A stretch of DNA of 64,000 nt from NCBI GenBank assembly GCA_963678095.2, contig CAXXXP010000001.1, forward strand, positions 620,001-684,000, in the 5' to 3' direction. Each line of letters opens with the position of its first letter. Position 1 is the first letter of the stretch. The position numbers and the translations under genes are program-made. Below the pieces are notes generated by a model that did not search any database, was not told the DNA's origin, and saw nothing but the letters and a program-made list of their open reading frames with translations. Origin of the DNA: G963678095 sp963678095. GTDB lineage: Bacteria; Bacillota; Negativicutes; Selenomonadales; Selenomonadaceae. Of the stretch, positions 57,443-63,660 are shown piece after piece.

Positions 57443-58348
57443 TTATTTTTTCTTTAGTAATAAAGTAGAAAATATATAACCTGTACTACAGAGCACACTC
57501 ACGGCGATTAATTCTAAAATAATTCTCCCATAATCAATAGTCGTGATATTATCAACTCGTTTTATCCCCGTAAGCGGAGCTGTAAAAATAGTTCCATATC
57601 CAATAAATTTTTCACCATAATCGGGAATGACCGCATGATATGGTGAATAATAAATTACGCATAATACCAAAACCCCTAATATGACGGCCCAAATCTTTTT
57701 AAGTAGGCTAACGTGCAACATGCGCCGCCAGCAAGTGCTTTCTTCATTTTCTTCGATCCGTCTGTTTTTTTCAAAATATATGGCAATACCGGTTTGGAAC
57801 ACAGCGCCTATGAGTAATACATATGACATATAATTCGCACCTTTATAGAAAGACATGTCAGAAAAACCACTAATTAATATTGTTAAATACAATACAAATG
57901 TTCCAATTAAAGTGCTTAATATATGTATAGTGGTAGCTTCACTTGAAGGATCATTCATTTTTAAAAAAGGTGACATGGACATCGAAAAGGCAAATAAAAT
58001 ATATGGCATAATTATTTTATGCGCATTAGGTAAAATAATATTTACGACTAAGCATATCCATATATATGAGATAGCGAAAGACAGAAATGTACTAAAAAAG
58101 AAAACTGGGGATCCTAAAATAAATGTTTTTTTCATTAGTTTCATGCCCAAAATTGAAATAGATATAGGCAATAAATTTAAATAAGCGATAGCATGTTTGG
58201 CAACCCATGCAACAAAAAAACCCAGCAATGCTAACTTCCATTCACCTAGCCATAATAGCCATACAAGAGATATAGTACCCCCTAAAGTGCATGCAAAGAC
58301 AGGTACTCCGACAACTAAAGCGAGCATCTTCCCAAATAAATCAGCCAT
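57443..58348 (-). CDS. Hypothetical polytopic membrane protein (element 2 cargo)
   Basis: 301 residues with about eight predicted helices, for example VVGVPVFACTLGGTISLVWL, LLGFFVAWVAKHAIAYL, SFAISYIWICLVVNIIL and a last helix ending TLLLKKK. A basic/acidic loop (EKNRRIEENEESTCWRRM) lies around residue 195-212. No conserved motif recognised. GAGGTGATAATCGC precedes ATG. First gene of the element 2 cargo, transcribed toward int; likely membrane partner of the exported protein. Confidence 0.7.
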   Translation of the reverse strand: MADLFGKMLALVVGVPVFACTLGGTISLVWLLWLGEWKLALLGFFVAWVAKHAIAYLNLLPISISILGMKLMKKTFILGSPVFFFSTFLSFAISYIWICLVVNIILPNAHKIIMPYILFAFSMSMSPFLKMNDPSSEATTIHILSTLIGTFVLYLTILISGFSDMSFYKGANYMSYVLLIGAVFQTGIAIYFEKNRRIEENEESTCWRRMLHVSLLKKIWAVILGVLVLCVIYYSPYHAVIPDYGEKFIGYGTIFTAPLTGIKRVDNITTIDYGRIILELIAVSVLCSTGYIFSTLLLKKK

Positions 58349-58366
58349 GCGATTATCACCTCGTTA

Positions 58367-58444
58367 TTTTTTAGCCGCGAGCAAATGCCCGCGGCATTTT
58401 TCTAAATATACTGTCAAATCATCATTTGCATTAAAACCTGTTTC
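58367..58444. repeat. Conserved block B, copy 2
   Basis: Nearly identical to 51298-51374, with the GCCGCG/CGCGGC hairpin. Homology continues into immA. Confidence 0.88.
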
Positions 58445-58842
58445 AACTCATCTCTGGATGGCTGTTTTTCCGAAAGGTACTGATCAATAATCTCTGGACT
58501 TATATCGCTAGAGTGGGCGAGTAGGTATGCTGCGTATTGATTTGCCTCGGTTTCGCACGTATTAGATGCATAATATGTACTTTCTTCACGAAAAAAGTAC
58601 CCATATCCGGCATGTAAGCGAGCATGGCCAAGTTCATGGCAGACTGTTATTTTTTGTGCCTCATAACACAGATCGTCATTTAATATAATGATTTTTTGTC
58701 GCAAAGCCCTAACGAAAAATCCTCTGATACTGCCGGGAATAGATAGTCTTAGGACAAGAATATCCAAATCCCTGGCCAATTTAAACGGATCGGCCGTACC
58801 GTGTTTCCTTACTAAATTCGCTACGCGCAATTTAATATTCAC
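58414..58842 (-). CDS. immA: ImmA/IrrE-family metallopeptidase (element 2)
   Basis: 142 residues with HELGH (VCHELGHARLHAGYG) and TEANQYAAYLLA. Same length and ends as the element 1 copy. The differences cluster around residues 28-55, a surface strand that might contribute to repressor choice. Expected role: zinc protease that cleaves the neighbouring repressor on induction. Confidence 0.92.
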   Translation of the reverse strand: MNIKLRVANLVRKHGTADPFKLARDLDILVLRLSIPGSIRGFFVRALRQKIIILNDDLCYEAQKITVCHELGHARLHAGYGYFFREESTYYASNTCETEANQYAAYLLAHSSDISPEIIDQYLSEKQPSRDELKQVLMQMMI

Positions 58843-58863
58843 ACGTAAAATCCCCTTAATCCA

Positions 58864-59268
58864 TTAAGTTTTCTTTTTTCGTTTTTCTTGATTCTTTTTT
58901 CGCGCTTCCCAGAATGCTACTTCAAGCGCTGCTCGAATTTTCGCCTTATCATCGTCGGACAGATTATACGTTTCGCCATCAAACATAACTTCGGCATTAT
59001 CAAGGAAGCGCAAGAGGTCTTTTGGTTTTTTCGGCTGTCCATATTCTTCTTTCTGTTCTGTTATTCCAGCTAAAGAAAGCAATTCATCTACCGTTATGCC
59101 AAACGCTTGGGATAATTTCTTTATTACATCCAAAGAAGGTTTTGTACGTTCGCCTTTTTCAATACGACTTATTTCCGTGTTACTGACACCGGATTTTTGA
59201 GCTAATTTACGCTGGCTCCAGTCATTTTTTAAACGAAATTCTTTTAATATATCTGCAAAGTTACTCAT
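58864..59268 (-). CDS. CI-like XRE repressor (element 2), chimeric relative of the element 1 repressor
   Basis: 134 residues, ATG after AGGAGGTTATC. The HTH (ILKEFRLKNDWSQRKLAQKSG, NTEISRIEKGERTKPSLDVI) is unrelated to element 1, whereas from KKPKDLLRFL onward (NAEVMFDGETYNLSDDDK, KIRAALEVAFWEARKK) it is nearly the same. The exchange matches a complete change of operators. Presumed target: TTACA-N5-TGTAA. Confidence 0.9.
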   Translation of the reverse strand: MSNFADILKEFRLKNDWSQRKLAQKSGVSNTEISRIEKGERTKPSLDVIKKLSQAFGITVDELLSLAGITEQKEEYGQPKKPKDLLRFLDNAEVMFDGETYNLSDDDKAKIRAALEVAFWEARKKNQEKRKKKT

Positions 59269-59293
59269 GATAACCTCCTATATAAAGTATATT

Positions 59294-59308
59294 TTACACT
59301 AGCTGTAA
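59294..59308. promoter_or_regulatory. Repressor operator 1 (element 2)
   Basis: TTACACTAGCTGTAA, perfect TTACA-N5-TGTAA palindrome on the repressor side of the intergenic region. Confidence 0.8.
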
Positions 59309-59348
59309 CCAAAAGGAAACATTTTTAAAAATTTTTATAGAAAAAGTG

Positions 59349-59377
59349 TTGACGAAAGGTTACACTTGATGTAATAT
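59349..59377 (+). promoter_or_regulatory. Rightward early promoter (element 2)
   Basis: -35 TTGACG (59349-59354), 17 bp, -10 TAATAT (59372-59377). Confidence 0.75.
59360..59374. promoter_or_regulatory. Repressor operator 2 (element 2)
   Basis: TTACACTTGATGTAA, perfect TTACA-N5-TGTAA palindrome, filling the spacer and first bases of the -10. Confidence 0.8.
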
Positions 59378-59381
59378 AAAG

Positions 59382-59637
59382 GTGTCACCAAAAAGTAACG
59401 GAAGGAGGCATTAGGATGGAGATAAACAAAAAAGAAATATCTCTCGTTTTAAAAAAGAACAAATGGAACCTTACTAATTTTGCTCAAGAGTTGGGGTTGA
59501 GCAGATGCACGGTATCACGCGTAATGAATAATAAACGTAGACCTGGAGGCGCGTTTATTGGTGCATTCACCAGACGTTTCCCTGACGAGCCAATAAATAA
59601 GTATTTTTTTGCCTAGAGTGTCACCTTTAGGTGTCAC
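59382..59637. promoter_or_regulatory. GTGTCAC sites flanking the cro-like gene (element 2)
   Basis: GTGTCAC occurs at 59382-59388, 59618-59624 and 59631-59637, before and after the 66-residue HTH gene. This is a second motif distinct from the repressor operator and could be bound by the Cro-like protein. Confidence 0.45.
59416..59616 (+). CDS. Cro-like HTH protein (element 2)
   Basis: 66 residues, ATG after GGAAGGAGG. Compact HTH (NLTNFAQELGLSRCTVSRVM, NNKRRPGG) of Cro type, unrelated to the element 1 counterpart. Divergent from the repressor. Its length allows one DNA-binding domain only. Confidence 0.8.
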   Translation: MEINKKEISLVLKKNKWNLTNFAQELGLSRCTVSRVMNNKRRPGGAFIGAFTRRFPDEPINKYFFA

Positions 59638-59668
59638 TGTGAGCATAGAAATACACAAAGGATTTGCA

Positions 59669-59724
59669 AATATCAAGTCCTCTCAGTGAAATTTTGAAGG
59701 TCCTTCATATAACTATTATCTCAC
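59669..59724. repeat. Conserved block C, copy 2
   Basis: Matches 52575-52630 (42 bp identical, then two mismatches). Here it precedes a different regulatory module. Confidence 0.9.
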
Positions 59725-59743
59725 GAAAGGTGGTGAGTAAACC

Positions 59744-59920
59744 ATGGAGACTATGGAAAGATTCATGCGAGTTGGCGAGATTGTGGAGATTTTAGGATGC
59801 TCACAATCAAAAGCCTACAAAATCATGAAAAAATTAAATGACGAACTGGAGGCTAAAAATAAAATAATCATTTCCGGCCGTGTTCCGCGTAGATATTTTA
59901 TGGAAAGATTGTCGGTATAA
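59744..59920 (+). CDS. Small HTH (excisionase-like) protein, 58 residues
   Basis: ATG 59744 follows GAAAGGTGGTGAG. METMERFMRVGEIVEILG and CSQSKAYKIMKKLNDELE form an HTH, and ends IISGRVPRRYFMERLSV, the layout of small phage excisionase-like DNA-binding proteins. It occupies the place taken by two regulators in element 1. Its TAA is the first triplet of block D. Candidate directionality factor for integrase 2. Confidence 0.72.
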   Translation: METMERFMRVGEIVEILGCSQSKAYKIMKKLNDELEAKNKIIISGRVPRRYFMERLSV

Positions 59921-60004
59921 AAAGATAGCCCGCGCAACGGCAGGCTGAAAGGGTGAGGATGTCCTCACTGATATTATACCTCTTATGAAAGGGGGTGAGT
60001 GGTA
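59918..60004. repeat. Conserved block D, copy 2
   Basis: Near-identical to 53441-53528 (differences include GGATG for GGTTG and one G fewer in the ribosome-binding G run). Confidence 0.9.
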
Positions 60005-60355
60005 ATGGATTACAGTGCAAAAAAATCTTCCGGACCCGTAAAAACTTATGTGTTGGGAGGGCCTAAACGGAAGTATAGTGGTTTCGGGATGGTGATCCGG
60101 TCAGAACGAGAGAAAAAAGGCTGGACGATCATGCAGCTCTATATAAAGATCAACCAGCTAAGCAGTAGGAGTATTCAGATCGTTTCCTATGAGTCCTTGC
60201 TCCGATGGGAACGCGGTGAAGGAATCCCTCAGATAGAATCCACGGTAGCGCTGGCAAAGGTGCTGAATAAGCCGGAGCTGATAAAACTCAGAGTAGATGC
60301 TATCGAACTCGCAAAAAGAAAAAATCCGCACGAGTTGTCGCTCGCACGGATCTAG
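60005..60355 (+). CDS. XRE-like HTH protein, conserved in both elements (copy 2)
   Basis: 116 residues from ATG 60005 after AAGGGGGTGAG. Same organisation as the 53529 protein: basic tail then HTH (MVIRSEREKKGWTIMQLYIK, YESLLRWERGEGIPQ). Many base changes between the two copies are synonymous, indicating selection on the protein. Confidence 0.75.
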   Translation: MDYSAKKSSGPVKTYVLGGPKRKYSGFGMVIRSEREKKGWTIMQLYIKINQLSSRSIQIVSYESLLRWERGEGIPQIESTVALAKVLNKPELIKLRVDAIELAKRKNPHELSLARI

Positions 60356-60409
60356 GCGTATAAAAAATTTTTGTTACGTAAATTATATCACGATCGGAGG
60401 AAAAAGCAA

Positions 60410-60910
60410 ATGGACAATACCAAGCTACAAGAAATCATAGAATCTCATGGTAAATGGTTAAGAGGTGAAGAAGGCGGCTGCCGTGCTGACCTGCGCAATG
60501 CTGACCTGTACAATGCTGACCTGCGCAATGCTGACCTGCGCAATGCTGACCTGCGCAATGCTAACCTGCGCAATGCTAACCTGCGCAATGCTGACCTGCG
60601 CAATGCCGACCTGTGCGATGCTAACCTGTGCGATGCTAACCTGTGCCGTGCTAACCTGCCGACGAAAATTATCACGGTCGGGCCGATTGGCAGCCAGCAA
60701 TCATATACGATTTATCGCGTTGACGAAAATATTGTGCAATGCGGTTGTTGGCATGGTGAAGGCCGCGAGCCTTGGAAAGGCGGTACGCTTGAAGAATTTG
60801 AGGAAAGAGTAATTGCTGCATATCCGCTCGATACACAGCACGGAAAAGACTATCGGGCGGTTGTCGAATACTTTAAAACCCTGAAGGTGGAGGTTGGTAG
60901 CCATGAATAA
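60410..60910 (+). CDS. Pentapeptide-repeat protein (element 2 only)
   Basis: 166 residues from ATG 60410, 9 bp after GGAGG. After 25 residues it has about 12 pentapeptides of the A-(D/N)-L-x-N type (RNADL, CDANL), then an 85-residue C-terminal domain with QCGCWHGEGREPWKGGT. The repeats would form a short right-handed quadrilateral beta-helix. Such proteins include DNA mimics that affect gyrase, but many phage ones have no known role. It is inserted between the HTH gene and the small ORFs; element 1 has none. The last 8 nt overlap the next ORF. Confidence 0.85.
   Translation: MDNTKLQEIIESHGKWLRGEEGGCRADLRNADLYNADLRNADLRNADLRNANLRNANLRNADLRNADLCDANLCDANLCRANLPTKIITVGPIGSQQSYTIYRVDENIVQCGCWHGEGREPWKGGTLEEFEERVIAAYPLDTQHGKDYRAVVEYFKTLKVEVGSHE
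60488..60652 (+). repeat. 15-bp tandem repeat array (11 units)
   Basis: Eleven head-to-tail 15-bp units of the type GACCTGCGCAATGCT, several identical at DNA level, encoding pentapeptides. The unit length keeps the frame if copies are gained or lost. Confidence 0.92.
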
Positions 60911-61004
60911 GCGATACGGAACTTGTCGCCTCATGAAAGTATCGGAGCTTCGCAAAATCACAAAGAGAGGGGCACTCCTTTTATGTTTAAAAGAATTCCA
61001 CTGA
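60903..61004 (+). CDS. Small 33-residue conserved phage ORF (copy 2)
   Basis: MNKRYGTCRLMKVSELRKIT and LCLKEFH ends. The copy of 53932-54027, shifted at its N-terminus; it overlaps the pentapeptide gene by 8 nt and the next ORF by 22 nt. Confidence 0.5.
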   Translation: MNKRYGTCRLMKVSELRKITKRGALLLCLKEFH

Positions 61005-61078
61005 CGGATTACGGCTGGGAAGTAGTCAGCACAGGGCTAATGATAATCGGGATCGCGTGTCTGGCGGTGATTTTATGA
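60983..61078 (+). CDS. Small 31-residue membrane peptide (copy 2)
   Basis: Same as 54006-54101 except Ile for Leu in the helix. Overlaps the previous ORF by 22 nt and the next by 4 nt. Confidence 0.5.
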   Translation: MFKRIPLTDYGWEVVSTGLMIIGIACLAVIL

Positions 61079-61359
61079 GCATCGATGAAAAGCTGGATTG
61101 CAGCGTAGCGATTATTCACAAACTCAACGCCCTCAAAGAAGATCTGCAGATACTCGAAGAAAACGCCATCGTCGATACTGGCACAGACGAAATGCTCATA
61201 TCCATCGGCGATGCAATCTATAATCACACAATATCCGCCGGCGGTCGCAGGCTCTATAAAGTAATGGCCCCGCACCTCATGGCAGCAATCAAAGAAGAAA
61301 TCGCCGATCTGCAGGCTGAGATCGACGAAATAAACGCAAAATTTTGGGAGGTAGCATAA
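61075..61359 (+). CDS. Conserved phage protein, 94 residues (copy 2)
   Basis: Almost identical to the 54098 protein, with a short change (NAIVDTG for NEAHDTG). The ATG overlaps the preceding stop. Role unknown; conserved position ahead of the DUF1351 gene. Confidence 0.65.
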   Translation: MSIDEKLDCSVAIIHKLNALKEDLQILEENAIVDTGTDEMLISIGDAIYNHTISAGGRRLYKVMAPHLMAAIKEEIADLQAEIDEINAKFWEVA

Positions 61360-62250
61360 ATGGATTTACAAGTATCAAATCAAATCGGGCGTATCGAGTG
61401 GAATATCGACGACATCCGTAAGAACGTCACGGAATATATCAGCAAATTCAGCGGGCTCGTTGTCACGGAAGATAATCTCAAAGATATGGAAAAGACGCAG
61501 AAGGTTCTTGCCACAATTCGGCGGCAGGTAGATAAATTCAGAAAAACTACGAAAGCTGAGTATGAAAAGCCGCTCAAAGTGTTTGAAATGGAGATCAAGT
61601 CTATCCAGGATATTATCGCAGATGCGGAGCTACCCCTCAGTGACCAGCTCAAAAAATATGAGCTTGAGCGGGTAAATGCTGAAAGGGTACGGCTAAACGA
61701 AACAGCGAAGGAAATCGCCATATCCATTGGGCTACGGGATGAATACTTCTTTTATTTCAGCGTTCTGGCAGAATGGACAAACCGCACTGCCAAGAAAGGC
61801 GCGGTTGCCAAGGAAATGCAGGACCGGCTTGAACAGATTTTGCAGCAGCAGAATCTTGAGGACAAGCAAAAGGAAATGGATGCACTCAGACAGCAGCAAA
61901 TCGAAATGCTATGCCAGACTACCTCTGATTTATTCGGACTTAACACACCGATTACAGCGCAGGATTGCGCATACGCCACGAAACATTGCGAATTGAAGGA
62001 TTTGCCGCAAGCCATTAAAACAGTCGCTCAGAAACGTGCTGACGTCGAACAGAAGATGATGGAAACGGTCGCGCCAGCGGTTACTCCAGCCACACCGGCA
62101 CCGGAACCGAAGAAAGTCAACGAAGCACCTGTGCAAAAGGTTTACGACGTGGAACTTGTTATCAAGAATCTGCCGGAAAGTCGGCTGGCATATCTTAAAG
62201 AACAAATGTGTGATATCGCATGTGAATTCACTGTACGGGAGGCTGAATGA
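61360..62250 (+). CDS. DUF1351-type phage protein (copy 2)
   Basis: 296 residues, nearly identical to 54383-55270 through about residue 230. After that the linker and C-terminal domain diverge (VTPATPAPEPKKVNEAPVQK), while NLPESRLAYLKEQM is kept. The following gene overlaps its stop and encodes an ERF recombinase instead of the Sak3-like protein of element 1, so C-terminal divergence may reflect the partner. Confidence 0.8.
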   Translation: MDLQVSNQIGRIEWNIDDIRKNVTEYISKFSGLVVTEDNLKDMEKTQKVLATIRRQVDKFRKTTKAEYEKPLKVFEMEIKSIQDIIADAELPLSDQLKKYELERVNAERVRLNETAKEIAISIGLRDEYFFYFSVLAEWTNRTAKKGAVAKEMQDRLEQILQQQNLEDKQKEMDALRQQQIEMLCQTTSDLFGLNTPITAQDCAYATKHCELKDLPQAIKTVAQKRADVEQKMMETVAPAVTPATPAPEPKKVNEAPVQKVYDVELVIKNLPESRLAYLKEQMCDIACEFTVREAE

Positions 62251-62909
62251 TGATTAAATCAGAGAGCATCAAAGAGTTGGCAACGGCTCTTTCCAAATTT
62301 CAAAATGAGGTACAGGATCCGGCGAAGAACAGCGATAATCCATTTTTTAAAAGCAAGTATGTTGAGCTTGACGATCTTCTGGCCAGCGTACGGCCGGTAC
62401 TCACAAGGAACGGCCTGTCAATTTTGCAGGAGCCGAGCAGTGACGGCACCAACGTCACCGTGAAGACCGTACTGCTGCATAATTCGGGCGAATATATCGA
62501 ATTTGAAGCATTGGCCCTAAAGCCGGTGAAAAGCGATCCACAGGGGCTTGGCAGTGCGATCACCTACGGCAGACGGTATGCGCTTTCCTCCATCCTTGGT
62601 GTCGCCTGGGATGCGGATGACGACGGCAACAAGGCCAGCGGCAAAGAGCAATACAAACAGGGTTCGCCAAGGCCACAAGCAGAAGCGACCCCGAAGCAAC
62701 CAGATAAAAAGCAATTACTGATCCGGCTAATGCACCAGGCGAAAGAAAGCGGCCTATCAGCGGACGATATCAAGCAGTTGATGCAATTCAAATTCAAAAT
62801 AAATAAGTCGGATGATTTGAGCGTTGCCCAAATTGAGGATCTGCTGAAAAATTCCGGCCGGTACTGGAACGATTTTCTGCGGAGTGTAGCAGAAAGCGAA
62901 ACAGCATAA
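62247..62909 (+). CDS. ERF-family single-strand annealing recombinase
   Basis: 220 residues; ATG 62247 overlaps the previous stop (ATGA), and ATG 62250 is also possible. ERF signature: FQNEVQDPAKNSDNPFFKSK, YVELDDLLASVRPVLTRNGL and AITYGRRYALSSILGVAWD. After residue 130 there is a flexible Lys/Gln-rich linker and a C-terminal helical domain. It anneals ssDNA for phage recombination and genome circularisation. Confidence 0.92.
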   Translation: MMIKSESIKELATALSKFQNEVQDPAKNSDNPFFKSKYVELDDLLASVRPVLTRNGLSILQEPSSDGTNVTVKTVLLHNSGEYIEFEALALKPVKSDPQGLGSAITYGRRYALSSILGVAWDADDDGNKASGKEQYKQGSPRPQAEATPKQPDKKQLLIRLMHQAKESGLSADDIKQLMQFKFKINKSDDLSVAQIEDLLKNSGRYWNDFLRSVAESETA

Positions 62910-62949
62910 GAAGTGAGGGGCTTCGGCCCCTTTGAAATAAGGTGAGGAC

Positions 62950-63648
62950 ATGGAAAGAGAAAATAAACAGCAAATATCGTATTATGCGGTAATACCGGCA
63001 AACGTAAGATACGACAAAAATATTACGGCAAACGCTAAATTACTTTACGGCGAAATAACAGCGCTGTGCAATCAAAAAGGATATTGCTGGTCAAGTAACG
63101 ATTACTTTTCTAAACTTTATTGCGTTAGCAAAAAGACTGTCTCTCGTTGGATCCAAGACTTAATCACCGGCGGGTATGTCTATTCAGAAATAATTTACGC
63201 CGAAGGGGGGAAGGAAATTGTCCATAGGTATCTACGAATTTGTCCGGAGGGTATGGACAAAAATGGGGGTACCCCTATGGACAAAAAGGTTAAAGATAAT
63301 ACTACAGTATTTAATAATACAAAGAATAGTATATTGTCGGACAAGCCCGACGGTGTAGAAAAAATCATTGAATACCTCAACCAGCGGATTGGAACGGAAT
63401 ATAAAACAACGACAAGTAAAACAATCTCTCTCATAAATGCAAGACTAAAAGAAGGATTCACGATAGACGACTTCTTCACAGTAATCGAAAAGAAAGCAGC
63501 AGAATGGGTAAATGACGAAAAGATGGAGCGCTATCTCAGACCGGAAACACTATTTAGTAACAAGTTTGAATCCTATCTCAATCAGAAGGAGACAATACGG
63601 CCTGATCCCAGTGATGACATGGTGAAGAAGTACGGCAAACTAATCTAG
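62950..63648 (+). CDS. Phage replication-initiator-like protein (winged helix + Phg_2220_C)
   Basis: 232 residues, ATG after AAGGTGAG. N-terminal winged helix (NAKLLYGEITALCNQKGYCW, SKKTVSRWIQDLITGGYV) and a C-terminal domain with IEYLNQRIGTEYKTTTSKT, LINARLKEGF and YLRPETLFSNKFESYLN, the conserved phage C-terminal domain. It resembles DnaD/initiator proteins that recruit the helicase encoded next. Confidence 0.85.
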   Translation: MERENKQQISYYAVIPANVRYDKNITANAKLLYGEITALCNQKGYCWSSNDYFSKLYCVSKKTVSRWIQDLITGGYVYSEIIYAEGGKEIVHRYLRICPEGMDKNGGTPMDKKVKDNTTVFNNTKNSILSDKPDGVEKIIEYLNQRIGTEYKTTTSKTISLINARLKEGFTIDDFFTVIEKKAAEWVNDEKMERYLRPETLFSNKFESYLNQKETIRPDPSDDMVKKYGKLI

Positions 63649-63660
63649 GAGGTGAGACTT

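Noticed and set aside
60488..60652. Short regular repeats considered as a CRISPR array
   Set aside because: Units are 15 bp without spacers and are in frame within a pentapeptide protein.
60445..60812. Long open frames on both strands across the 15-bp repeats
   Set aside because: A repeat with a period of 15 keeps every frame open. Only the frame from 60410 has a ribosome-binding site, a non-repetitive C-terminal domain and pentapeptide logic.
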